Shown: piece after piece, positions 1 to 8,722 of the stretch
How the letters are laid out: each line of letters starts with the position of its first letter
How positions within the stretch are numbered: position 1 is the stretch's first letter
Source of the DNA: Ardenticatenaceae bacterium
GTDB taxonomy: Bacteria; Chloroflexota; Anaerolineae; Promineifilales; Promineifilaceae
NCBI GenBank assembly: GCA_030065875.1
Contig: JASJCR010000010.1
Coordinates: 1-64,000, forward strand
Direction of reading: 5' to 3'
DNA: 64,000 nucleotides
The notes under the pieces: generated by a model
The model's database searches: none
Seen by the model: the letters and a program-made list of their open reading frames with translations, nothing else
What the model was told of the DNA's origin: nothing
Made by a program: the position numbers and the translations under genes

Positions 1-548
1 CCAAAAGACCCGGAAAGCTCAAACGCCTCGCTAAACAAACTCAACGGGGTGGCAAAAATCTCACCCGGATTGGTTCGGGCAATGGTGACGGAGCTGGAGG
101 TTCTCAAGAATTGAACGCCATCGTTGATGAGCAGTTCCGCGGTATAGTCCACCTCTTCCTCTTCAGCGACAATGGTGCGGCTCAATGATTGTGAGGTGTT
201 GTCATCCTCAACAGACAACGTAATTTGAGCCACGGCCGTCTGGTCATTGGGAGAACCGGAATCCGCCAAAACCAGGCCGCTGGTGTCCAGCAGCTTGACC
301 CGGGTCTGGGTCAAGATAGAAAAAATGTTGATCTGGGCCTCTACTAATTCAAGGTCGCTGCTCTCCAAAATTAATCCTACCAGCAAGCTGCTGACGGCCG
401 CGCCATTATCCGCCAAATATTCCGCTTCACGCCAGCGATAATAGGTGGCCAGTGAACCGATTACCAAGCCCCCCAGAAGCAGCGTGGAAAACATGGCTAC
501 CAGGCCATGGGAAAGAGATAAGCGGCTGCGAATTGATTTAAACATCAT
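1..548 (-). CDS. Sensor histidine kinase, N-terminal part (truncated by window edge)
   Basis: Reading frame open to window start; reverse translation begins MMFKSIRSRLSLSHGLVAMFSTLLLGGLVIGSLATYYRW (TM segment plus extracytoplasmic sensor region); lies directly downstream of an OmpR-type regulator on the same strand. Confidence 0.6.
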   Translation of the reverse strand, partial: MMFKSIRSRLSLSHGLVAMFSTLLLGGLVIGSLATYYRWREAEYLADNGAAVSSLLVGLILESSDLELVEAQINIFSILTQTRVKLLDTSGLVLADSGSPNDQTAVAQITLSVEDDNTSQSLSRTIVAEEEEVDYTAELLINDGVQFLRTSSSVTIARTNPGEIFATPLSLFSEAFELSGSF

Positions 549-721
549 GATAGATCATGGACTCCAGGAGAAAGAACCACTTTAACGGTAACGAATACCG
601 GTTTCAAAATGGTATCCAGAATGTTTCAATTTTGTAACCCGCAAGTTATCATATTCGCTGTGGATTAGCACGGGTTTGTCTATTCAATCTCGGCGTAAGG
701 GAAATATTGAAAATATTTTGT

Positions 722-1429
722 TTAAACGAGCCGGTAGCCCACTCCGGGAACGGTTAAGATCCGCTGCGGTTTTCCAGGGTCAAGCTCCACTTTTTCCCGG
801 AGTCGTCGAATTTGCACATTGACGGTTCGCTCGCTTTCCACGTGATCGTACCCCCAAACTTCACTCAATATTTGGGCCCGAGAAAGGGCGATTTGCCTGT
901 TTTGCATCAGGTAGACCAGTAAGCGATATTCTGTCGGAGTTAAGTTCAGGGGCCGGCCGCTGCGTAAAACCTCATTTTTGGCCAAATTAATTTCGAGATC
1001 CCCGGCGGATAGATGATGCGCGTCAGCCGGACTCAATTGACCGTATGCTCTTCGCAACAGCGCTCGTACATTGGCCTGAAGTTCCCGAAGGCTAAACGGT
1101 TTGGTCATGTAGGCGTCCGCGCCCATCTCTAATCCCAAAACCTTGTCTACTTCATCATCCTGGACGGTCAACATCAAAATTGGGGCGGTTATTTTTTGAT
1201 CGCGAAGCTGGCGACAAAAATCAAAGCCCGATCCATCCGGCAGGCGCACATCGAGGATGATCAGCTGCGGCCGGCTTTCTCGCGCCAGCATGAGACCTTC
1301 CTGGCCGCGACTGCGCCATGAAACCCGATATCCTTCACGTTCCAGGGCGGTCGTCAAGCCCTGGGCTACGGCCGAATCATCTTCGATCAGCAGCAGATGG
1401 TAATTACTAAACCCGATGACGTCACCCAT
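722..1429 (-). CDS. OmpR/PhoB-family response regulator
   Basis: Receiver domain (LLLIEDDSAVAQGL...LIILDVRLPDGSG...KPF) and winged-helix DNA-binding C-terminus (LTPTEYRLLVYLMQN...ERTVNVQIRRLREKVE). Confidence 0.93.
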   Translation of the reverse strand: MGDVIGFSNYHLLLIEDDSAVAQGLTTALEREGYRVSWRSRGQEGLMLARESRPQLIILDVRLPDGSGFDFCRQLRDQKITAPILMLTVQDDEVDKVLGLEMGADAYMTKPFSLRELQANVRALLRRAYGQLSPADAHHLSAGDLEINLAKNEVLRSGRPLNLTPTEYRLLVYLMQNRQIALSRAQILSEVWGYDHVESERTVNVQIRRLREKVELDPGKPQRILTVPGVGYRLV

Positions 1430-3872
1430 CCCCCATCACCTTGTTTTCCTGAATTTCATTCAAAGTTGCGCGAACTTTTTTTGCCAGAGTCTGAGGGGTA
1501 AACGGTTTGGAAAGCAGCGTAATCCCCTCATCAATACCGTGTAAGCTCAAAATATTATCGGTGTAGCCGGACATGTATAAAACCCCAATTTCTGGGCGCT
1601 CTTCCAAAATGTAGCGGGCTAAATCTGGCCCACTAACGCCGGGCATAATTACATCAGTCAGTAGCAAATGAATAGGGCCTTCATAACTGCGACAGAGGGA
1701 AACAGCCGATTCTCCGCTGGCTGGAAGGACCAGATAGCCATGATGTTCCAAGATTTGTTGGGCTAGATCGCTCACTTCTTGATCATCCTCAACCAGCAAA
1801 ATTGTCTCAGATCCTTTTAAATCATCCGGAGCAGTTTTATTTTTCCGGCTTTCATGCTCGGACTCAATCACGGCCGGTAGATAAACTCGAAAAGTTGTGC
1901 CCACATCAGGTTCGCTGACCACCTCGATATGCCCCTGGCTTTGCTTGACAATACCGTGAACTGTCGCTAAGCCCAGCCCGGTTCCTTTTCCCCGACCTTT
2001 GGTTGTAAAAAATGGTTCAAAGATTTGAGCCTGCGTCTCTTTGTCCATGCCCATGCCGGTATCGCTAATCGTGATTAACACATATTTCCCAGGGTTTAAT
2101 TCTGTTGGAGAGGATAAATCAATCACAACATCGGCCGTCTCAATGTTCAAAATACCCCCATGCGCCATGGCATCATGGGCATTGAGAGCGAGATTCATCA
2201 CCACCTGTTCTAATTGGGTCGCGTCCGCATTTACCAGGCTTAAGTTAGGGGCCAAATTGGTTTCCAGATGGACATTTTCATGGATGAGGTGGGTCAACAT
2301 ATCCATCAAATTAGAAATAAGGGTATTGAGATCGATGATTGTGGGCTCCATCACCTGCCGCCGGCTAAAAGCCAGGAGTTGTTTGGTCAATTTTGCCGCC
2401 CGTTCTCCGGCTTCTTTGATGCGGGTTACGCTTTTGCGCAAAGATCGGTCTTCCGTGTTTAGAAGCCGCATAACCATATCGCTGCGGCTGATGATGATCG
2501 TCAAAATGTTGTTAAAATCATGGGCCACGCCACCAGCCAACCGGCCGATCGCCTCCATTTTTTGTGCTTGCTGCAATTTGGCTTCGCTTTCTCGCAAGGC
2601 ATGCTGCGCACGCTGACGCTCCAGTTCGGCTACGGCGCGTGCTGCAAAAATACGAAGTGTCGCCTGGATCAGCTCTGTATTTTGCAGCGGCAATTTATAC
2701 AGAACCAGCAACAGCCCTAAACTTTGACCGCTTGAATTAAGCAGCGGATAACCGACATACGCCTCAATTTCTTTTTCAAACAGCAGCGTATCTAAGGGAA
2801 ACAATTTGGCGACATCGCTTGTATAAACGGCCGGGCCCACCCTGACCACGTTGGCACAGGGAGTGCCGGTCAAATCATACTCAAAATTGTCGACGATCTG
2901 GCCATCTTCATACACGGCCGTGGTCTGAATAACCTGTTTTTCCCCAATTAATTCACCCACAAGAACGATATCCGCAGATAAAACCTTGCTCAAATAAACA
3001 ACAAGAGACCGAAAGAATTCCACGCCGGTCGTGGCGGATACCCCTCGCGCGATATTGTAAACAACTTCCTCTGTTTTTTTGCGATGGGAAATATCGCGAA
3101 TAATTCCCTGAAACCGGCCGTCAGGAAGCATCCTGGCGCTAATTTCCGTTGTTAACCCCTTTCCTTTTGCTGTTTGTAACGTCTGTTCCCCGATAATCAT
3201 TTTCCCTGTGGTAAGAGACGCGGTGGAAAAGGTTTCATTGGGAAAATCACCGACCAGATCAAACCAATTCATTTGCAGAAGTGTCTCTTCTGAATATCCC
3301 AACATCTCGCTCAATCGCTGGTTGACCTGGACCACCCGGCCGGATCTTTTGGTAATTAATATCCCGTCAGAGGCTTGCTCCATAATGAGCTTATAACTTT
3401 GACGGCTGATCTCGAGCGCCTGGGCACGCTGCTCTACCCGCTCTTCCAATTCCTGACGAAGCTTCTGTAAGGCCATCTCCGCCCTTTCCCGCTCGAGTAA
3501 TTCCTGTTTGAGCTGTTTGCGCACCTCGGAAAAATACCCCACGAGCAGAGTGACCACCAAAATCCCAATTTCACCAATAATTCCCTGCGGCCGTAAAAAT
3601 CCTAACGGGGTTTCGCCAACCATTGGAAACAGTACAAATGTATTGAGAAAGGCGGTAAACAAAGCGAAGAAAAATCCAGGAACCAACCCATAAAACCAGG
3701 CAATCAACAGAATGGGGATCAATTCGACCATGGCCACTGAATTGCCGATTAGTGGATACAAAGCAAAAAAGAGAATGAGGTAAAATATCAGGGATAAACC
3801 CCACCACATTATATCTTTTAATAATCCCGGTTTTCTAATCATGGGAATTCTCACACCACCACCAGAGTTCAA
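1422..3872 (-). CDS. PAS-domain hybrid histidine kinase with C-terminal receiver domain
   Basis: N-terminal TM segments, PAS (DGILITKRSGRVVQVNQRLSEMLGYS), GAF-like region, H-box (GGVAHDFNNIL), ATPase motifs (GTGLGLATVHGIV), C-terminal receiver (ILLVEDDQEVSDL). Confidence 0.95.
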   Translation of the reverse strand: MNSGGGVRIPMIRKPGLLKDIMWWGLSLIFYLILFFALYPLIGNSVAMVELIPILLIAWFYGLVPGFFFALFTAFLNTFVLFPMVGETPLGFLRPQGIIGEIGILVVTLLVGYFSEVRKQLKQELLERERAEMALQKLRQELEERVEQRAQALEISRQSYKLIMEQASDGILITKRSGRVVQVNQRLSEMLGYSEETLLQMNWFDLVGDFPNETFSTASLTTGKMIIGEQTLQTAKGKGLTTEISARMLPDGRFQGIIRDISHRKKTEEVVYNIARGVSATTGVEFFRSLVVYLSKVLSADIVLVGELIGEKQVIQTTAVYEDGQIVDNFEYDLTGTPCANVVRVGPAVYTSDVAKLFPLDTLLFEKEIEAYVGYPLLNSSGQSLGLLLVLYKLPLQNTELIQATLRIFAARAVAELERQRAQHALRESEAKLQQAQKMEAIGRLAGGVAHDFNNILTIIISRSDMVMRLLNTEDRSLRKSVTRIKEAGERAAKLTKQLLAFSRRQVMEPTIIDLNTLISNLMDMLTHLIHENVHLETNLAPNLSLVNADATQLEQVVMNLALNAHDAMAHGGILNIETADVVIDLSSPTELNPGKYVLITISDTGMGMDKETQAQIFEPFFTTKGRGKGTGLGLATVHGIVKQSQGHIEVVSEPDVGTTFRVYLPAVIESEHESRKNKTAPDDLKGSETILLVEDDQEVSDLAQQILEHHGYLVLPASGESAVSLCRSYEGPIHLLLTDVIMPGVSGPDLARYILEERPEIGVLYMSGYTDNILSLHGIDEGITLLSKPFTPQTLAKKVRATLNEIQENKVMGDG

Positions 3873-4040
3873 TAAAAATTCAAGGAGAATTTTTCTTTCA
3901 GACTCTATTGTAACAGCAGATTGTTGTCCAATATAAAGATAAGGTTTAATTGTATAGGTATTGGGTACTATTTACCTGGTTGTGTTGACATGCGGGATTT
4001 TTCTTCAACCCTGCTTATTGAGATTTGATAAATCATGTTC

Positions 4041-4169
4041 GATACAGCAGTGTCATTCCCGCGAAAGCGGGAATCCATTGGTTGTCTACCGGTGGATCCC
4101 CGCCGTCGTTTACCCCCGTGAAGACGGGGGCCAGGATGACGGGCCTGTTTTGGAAGATGGTTCGTATTC
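4041..4169 (+). repeat. Dispersed repeat family A, copy 1
   Basis: GATACAGCAGTGTCATTCCCGCGAAAGCGGGAATCCATTGG...CCCCGTGAAGACGGGG...; near-identical copies at ~25950 and ~42515 (inverted). Confidence 0.85.
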
Positions 4170-4292
4170 AGTAGTTTACAAAAAGAATTGTTTAAAAAAG
4201 CCACGGATTAACACGGATTTTCACAGATTTCTTCCTCTAATCTGCGTAATCTGCGGACAATTTTTCTCATAACATTTTTTGTAAACCACTTA
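4170..4292 (+). repeat. Dispersed repeat family B (AATCTGCG type), copy 1
   Basis: Begins GTAGTTTACAAAAAGAATTG, ends TTTTTTGTAAACCACTTA (imperfect terminal inverted repeats); internal CACGGATTAACACGGATTTTCACAGATT words. Confidence 0.8.
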
Positions 4293-4481
4293 AAGGGCCT
4301 GACCTGGTGGTATACCGACCATTTAGCCGTCGGTCTTAATCGACGGCTGTAGAAAATATCGCAAATTTGAGGATCAGAATGAATCAAATGTCAACGCCCT
4401 GCCGATGAATAAATTCATCTAACCCCTAACCGCATTTCGATGTAAAATACCGCCTTAAACACCCTTTTAGAGCGAAATTCC

Positions 4482-6239
4482 ATGAGAAAATATTTGAACA
4501 TCTATTTAGACGATCAATCAATTGAGGCAGAAGATTTTTCGGGCGAGCAATTGGTAAAAGCCGGCCGACATTTTATCGCCAAGACCCTCAACGACATAGG
4601 GGCAGCCACAGTGGATCCCCTTGGTCCGCACAATCCTCTCATTTTTTCGGCCGGACCGTTTGCCGGCACGACCTTTTCTAACGCCAACCGCATCAGCGTC
4701 GGCTGTAAAAGCCCGCTTACCGGAGGGATCAAAGAGGCCAACGGTGGAGGTACATTTGCCTATGCGCTCGGCCGCCTGGAATTGGCCGGGTTTACGCTGC
4801 ACGGCCGTTCGCACGATTGGGTTGTGATTCATTTTCACAAAGATGGGCAAATTACCTTTGATGACGCGGCCCCGTACCTGGGCAAAGGCAACTTTGAAGC
4901 AGCCGAAATGCTGCACGAGAAATACGGCAAAAAGGTCAGTTTGGGCCTATGCGGTCCGGTGGGAGAGTATGAGGGGTTACTGGCCGGTATCGCCTTTAGC
5001 GACAACGACAACCGGCCGTCGCGCCTGGCCGCTCGCGGCGGCGTAGGAGCGGTCATGGGCAGCAAAAAAGTGAAGGCGATCGTAATCGACCTCCACAAAA
5101 TGCCCAATCTGCACGATCGGAAGAAGACCCTCGGAGCGGTCAGAACGTACGCCAAATGGATTCGGGAAGATCCGGCAGTCAAAAATACATACAGCCCAAT
5201 CGGGACCATGGCCATGGGAGATTACACCAACCATGTCGGTGGCATCCCGGTCAATAACTTTACCCTGGGGGCCCAGGTTCAGGACGATCAGGAAACGTTC
5301 AAAATGGGTGGACAGTTTATTCGCGATTTAAACGTCTCCCGCGGTGGCCAACACACCCACGCCTGCATGCCGGGCTGCACCATTCAGTGCAGCAACGTCT
5401 ACGTCGATGAGAACGGCAAGGAAATTACCTCCCCGGTCGAATATGAAACGCTAGCCCTGCTGGGTACCAACTGCGGGTTAACCCATCCGGATGATTTGGC
5501 GGAAATGAATCAACATTGCAACGAGTTAGGCATCGATACAATCGAAACGGGGGCGATGATTGCGGTGATGATGGACGCCGGAGAGGCGGAATTTGGGGAC
5601 ATCGAATTTATGCGGATGGTGTTTAAAGAATTGGCCTCCGGCAGTGAAAAAGGGCGTTTATATGCCCAGGGCACTTACCGCGTCGGCCGGCACTTTGGCC
5701 TCCACCGCATTCCGACCATCAAAAAGCAGGCGATCAGCGCCTATGATCCCAGGGTGATCGAAATCACCGGTATTTCAATGATGGTCACCGCCCAGGGGGC
5801 CGATCACACGGCCGGAAATGTACCGAGATACGCCTCGCGGGATAAAGATTTGTCTGAATTGGTGGAGCGCAGCCTCGAAGCCCAAATTGGAGCCGCGGCC
5901 GCTGATTCAATCGGTCTCTGCATATTTGGGCGGACGGTGACCAATCCACACGTCGAATTTATGGCCGAAGCGATCAAAAATGCCGTCGGGGCGGAGGTCG
6001 ACCCCACCTTTTTTCACAAAATCGGCCGGGAAACCTTGCTCATGGAAAAGGCGTTTAACCAGGCGGCTGGGTTTAAAACAGAAGATGACGAACTACCGGA
6101 ATTTTTCTATCTTGAGCCGCTGCAGCCCAGTGGTCAAACCGCTCGCTTTCACGCCAAGGATCTCGAACATACTTATGAACGGCTGGATGAGGTTGGCACA
6201 CAGGGGGTTCCGGATGAGTTCGGGCGAGAAGAGAAGTAA
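4482..6239 (+). CDS. Aldehyde:ferredoxin oxidoreductase (AOR) family tungsten/molybdopterin enzyme
   Basis: AOR hallmarks: VDPLGPHNPLIFSAGPFAGT, ISVGCKSPLTGG, cluster ligands CMPGCTIQC and late Cys in SIGLCIFGRT. Confidence 0.9.
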   Translation: MRKYLNIYLDDQSIEAEDFSGEQLVKAGRHFIAKTLNDIGAATVDPLGPHNPLIFSAGPFAGTTFSNANRISVGCKSPLTGGIKEANGGGTFAYALGRLELAGFTLHGRSHDWVVIHFHKDGQITFDDAAPYLGKGNFEAAEMLHEKYGKKVSLGLCGPVGEYEGLLAGIAFSDNDNRPSRLAARGGVGAVMGSKKVKAIVIDLHKMPNLHDRKKTLGAVRTYAKWIREDPAVKNTYSPIGTMAMGDYTNHVGGIPVNNFTLGAQVQDDQETFKMGGQFIRDLNVSRGGQHTHACMPGCTIQCSNVYVDENGKEITSPVEYETLALLGTNCGLTHPDDLAEMNQHCNELGIDTIETGAMIAVMMDAGEAEFGDIEFMRMVFKELASGSEKGRLYAQGTYRVGRHFGLHRIPTIKKQAISAYDPRVIEITGISMMVTAQGADHTAGNVPRYASRDKDLSELVERSLEAQIGAAAADSIGLCIFGRTVTNPHVEFMAEAIKNAVGAEVDPTFFHKIGRETLLMEKAFNQAAGFKTEDDELPEFFYLEPLQPSGQTARFHAKDLEHTYERLDEVGTQGVPDEFGREEK

Positions 6240-6266
6240 ACGGTTACAAGAGGAAAGCAACAGAAA

Positions 6267-6596
6267 ATGTTTTATCAAGAAAATTTAAAAGAAGGGTACC
6301 GGGAAATGCTGCCGGGCATCGATATGAAAACCCTGGTTTATGGCGATAAAAGCCTGCTGGCCCACTTCTTCCTGAAAAAGGGGGCGGTCATTCCCGATCA
6401 CTCACACGTCCATGAACAAACAGGCTATCTGATCTCCGGCCGGGTTAAATTTACCGTGGCTGGTGAGGTGCATATCGCCGAACCAGGCTCAAGCTGGTGC
6501 ATCCCCGGTGACGTCATTCACAAAGCGGAAATACTGGAAGACGCGGTGATTATCGAAGTGTTTTCACCCGTCCGAGAAGAGTATTTGTCACAGTAG
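6267..6596 (+). CDS. Cupin-domain protein
   Basis: Compact beta-barrel motifs PDHSHVHEQTGYLISGRVKFTVAGE...GSSWCIPGDVIHKAE. Confidence 0.9.
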   Translation: MFYQENLKEGYREMLPGIDMKTLVYGDKSLLAHFFLKKGAVIPDHSHVHEQTGYLISGRVKFTVAGEVHIAEPGSSWCIPGDVIHKAEILEDAVIIEVFSPVREEYLSQ

Positions 6597-6636
6597 GCGA
6601 CTTATTTCTCGGTCAGCGCCTCAATTTCACCGCCAA

Positions 6637-6709
6637 AAGCTGTGGCCGGTGTCCACACCGAGCCACCGGCCGGCACGGTCAGAGACCGGCCGGAGCACTT
6701 GAACAGCTA
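6637..6709 (-). repeat. Dispersed repeat family D, copy 1
   Basis: GCTGTGGCCGGTGTCCACACCGAGCCACCGGCCGGCACGGTCAGAGACCGGCCGGAGCACTTGAACAGC; inverted copy at 48926-48998. Confidence 0.8.
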
Positions 6710-6710
6710 C

Positions 6711-7268
6711 TTATTCCTCGATCAGCGCCTCAATTGCGGCTCTGGCTTCTGAGGTAAAACGGCCGCGTGTCCGCCAGACAATCTCACCATCCTGCCGAAC
6801 CAGATAAACCTGAATTTCAGACTGATCGTCGATCTCAAGCTGCTTCAAAAACCGCTGTTTGTTTAAATAAAGAGTAATCGTGCGCTGACGGGAAAGGGGA
6901 TCGGGTATCCCGGCTCGCATCCCTTCATTGATAAAGGTGCGCCGCATCGGCCCCATCTCATTAATCGTCGGAAATTCATAGTAAATGATGCGGTCGTTTG
7001 ATTGTTCTAATCTCTGGGCAAACGGAATCCACGTGTTCACGTCATCCTGCTGACGCTGTAAGAAGGCCACAAAAATCAGGCTGAATTCTTTGGGCGCGTC
7101 TTGGGGAAATGTGAAGTCCTGACGATCGAGATTTGTGCCCGATACCTCGGGAAAGTATCCAAGCGGAGCTGCCCCAACCCCGCTTTTCAGCGGGCCAAAA
7201 CGCCAGATCAAGAAAAGGCCTGTGGCCAAACCGCCGGCAGATAACAGCCATCTAAATATTTTCATCAT
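6711..7268 (-). CDS. Membrane-anchored protein of unknown function, possibly thioredoxin-fold
   Basis: N-terminal TM anchor (MMKIFRWLLSAGGLATGLFLIWRF); FSLIFVAFLQRQQDDVNTW...IQVYLVRQDGEIVWRTRGRFT resembles a thioredoxin-like layout; start chosen downstream of the longest ORF start. Confidence 0.55.
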   Translation of the reverse strand: MMKIFRWLLSAGGLATGLFLIWRFGPLKSGVGAAPLGYFPEVSGTNLDRQDFTFPQDAPKEFSLIFVAFLQRQQDDVNTWIPFAQRLEQSNDRIIYYEFPTINEMGPMRRTFINEGMRAGIPDPLSRQRTITLYLNKQRFLKQLEIDDQSEIQVYLVRQDGEIVWRTRGRFTSEARAAIEALIEE

Positions 7269-7319
7269 TTCCTCTCTGAACCTTGCTGAAACGCTTTTGA
7301 CTTGAGCAAGGTCATGCAC

Positions 7320-8345
7320 TTAATCAGAACTATCTTTCGTGATCTGATATATCCGGCCGACGGCATAATCGCTAACCAGCAGTGACCCGTCAGCGATAGT
7401 TAACAAATGCTGCGGGTTGCCGATTTCGGTTAAAAATGGGGCGATTTCTCCCACGGCGTTGTCAGCCGTTTCACTTACTCGAACGGAGACCACCTCCCCA
7501 CTCACCCACAAAGCAACCAGAAGGGTCTGGTCTGCAAATGGAGAAATGGCAACGCTGGTCGGGGTGCTGTGGGGCTCAAATACAGCAACGGCCGGTCGCA
7601 CCCCCGCACAGTCGGGGCCGGCTAACTCGCGGCCGTAGCAGCGTGGCCAGCCAAAATCAGCCCCTTCAACCCATAAATTGAGCTCATCCGGCAAGGTGAC
7701 CCCATCCACCGAGCCATCCACAATTTCAGTCAGCCACAGACGACCTTGATCATCAAACGCATGGGCATACCCGCCTTTTAGACCGGCCGCGATTTGGCGA
7801 TGTTCCCCATCGGCCGGGTCAAACTCCCACAGCTTGCCAGAATCAGCATCGCGACGGTTGCCGCTTGTTTCGTAGATGATCGTCTGTTGAGGGGTCACTG
7901 TTAAGGTGCCGTTTGACCGGCCGTTGTTGGGCAAATCGCCAATGACGACCTGCGGCTCAAGATCCTCTTCAACATTAAATTGCAGGATGGCATCCCGTGT
8001 TGCTACCCAAACAGTTTGGTCAACGACCGCTAATCCGGTGGGTTTATCAAGCCCTTCGAGGACAATCAATTCTTCCCCGGTGGTTAAATCAATACGCAAA
8101 ATTCGACCCTGCTGATCATTTTCACCCCCGTTTAACTCAGCCACCCACAAGAAGTCGCCAACGAGGGTGAATTGGGTCGGCCGGTCAAAGCGGTACGGCA
8201 GCTCTACGGCCGAAAAACCAGCGGGCAAATCAAGCGTCACTGGATCGCCGCTGATCGCTGGGTTTTCATTTGAAGCGGAGGGTGATTGACAGGCGGTTAA
8301 AAAAATGGCGCAGCAGCCAAGATAAGCTAAAAACGTTTTCACCAT
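7320..8345 (-). CDS. Lipoprotein with NHL/sorbosone-dehydrogenase-like beta-propeller
   Basis: Lipobox (LGCCAIFLTACQS); LPAGFSAVELPYRFDRPTQFTLVGDFLWVAELNGGENDQQGRILRID...; WVEGADFGWPRCYG as in PQQ/GDH-like propellers. Confidence 0.75.
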   Translation of the reverse strand: MVKTFLAYLGCCAIFLTACQSPSASNENPAISGDPVTLDLPAGFSAVELPYRFDRPTQFTLVGDFLWVAELNGGENDQQGRILRIDLTTGEELIVLEGLDKPTGLAVVDQTVWVATRDAILQFNVEEDLEPQVVIGDLPNNGRSNGTLTVTPQQTIIYETSGNRRDADSGKLWEFDPADGEHRQIAAGLKGGYAHAFDDQGRLWLTEIVDGSVDGVTLPDELNLWVEGADFGWPRCYGRELAGPDCAGVRPAVAVFEPHSTPTSVAISPFADQTLLVALWVSGEVVSVRVSETADNAVGEIAPFLTEIGNPQHLLTIADGSLLVSDYAVGRIYQITKDSSD

Positions 8346-8537
8346 GCCCTTACCCTAAACGGACCACCTTTGATTCAAATTAATCTTCCTGCAACTTTTA
8401 GGGTTGAAATGGGGTAACCCCTTCAAAGTGTGTCACAAAAAATTGCCTAACCAGTATAGCAGGACAGATTTCCCAGGCATTACCGGGCCGCAGCATGGTG
8501 CGGCCCGATAGAATGGTTTGTGTCGTCTAAATTATTA

Positions 8538-8690
8538 AGTAGTTTACAAAAAGAATTGTTAAAAAAAGCCACGGATTAACACGAATTTTCACAGATTTCT
8601 CTCTCTAATCTGCGAAAATCTCCGAACCTACGGTTCTGCGCTACGCGCTCTGCGGACACCTTCTTCAGAAAACTTTTTGTAACTTACCTA
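8538..8690 (+). repeat. Dispersed repeat family B, copy 2
   Basis: AAGTAGTTTACAAAAAGAATTG...CTTTTTGTAACTTACCTA with internal AATCTGCG words. Confidence 0.8.
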
Positions 8691-8722
8691 GATCAAGCCG
8701 GATTAATTCCGAGAAGGTTTCT

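Noticed and set aside
2041-2616. 191-aa ORF on + strand
   Set aside because: Antisense to the well-supported hybrid kinase; low-complexity Arg/Ser-rich translation typical of shadow ORFs
3961-4272. 103-aa ORF on + strand
   Set aside because: Runs through repeat A and repeat B; its translation is repeat sequence, not a protein family
4170-4292. AATCTGCG-rich block considered as a CRISPR array
   Set aside because: Words are short, permuted and inverted, without regular repeat-spacer spacing; no cas genes in the window
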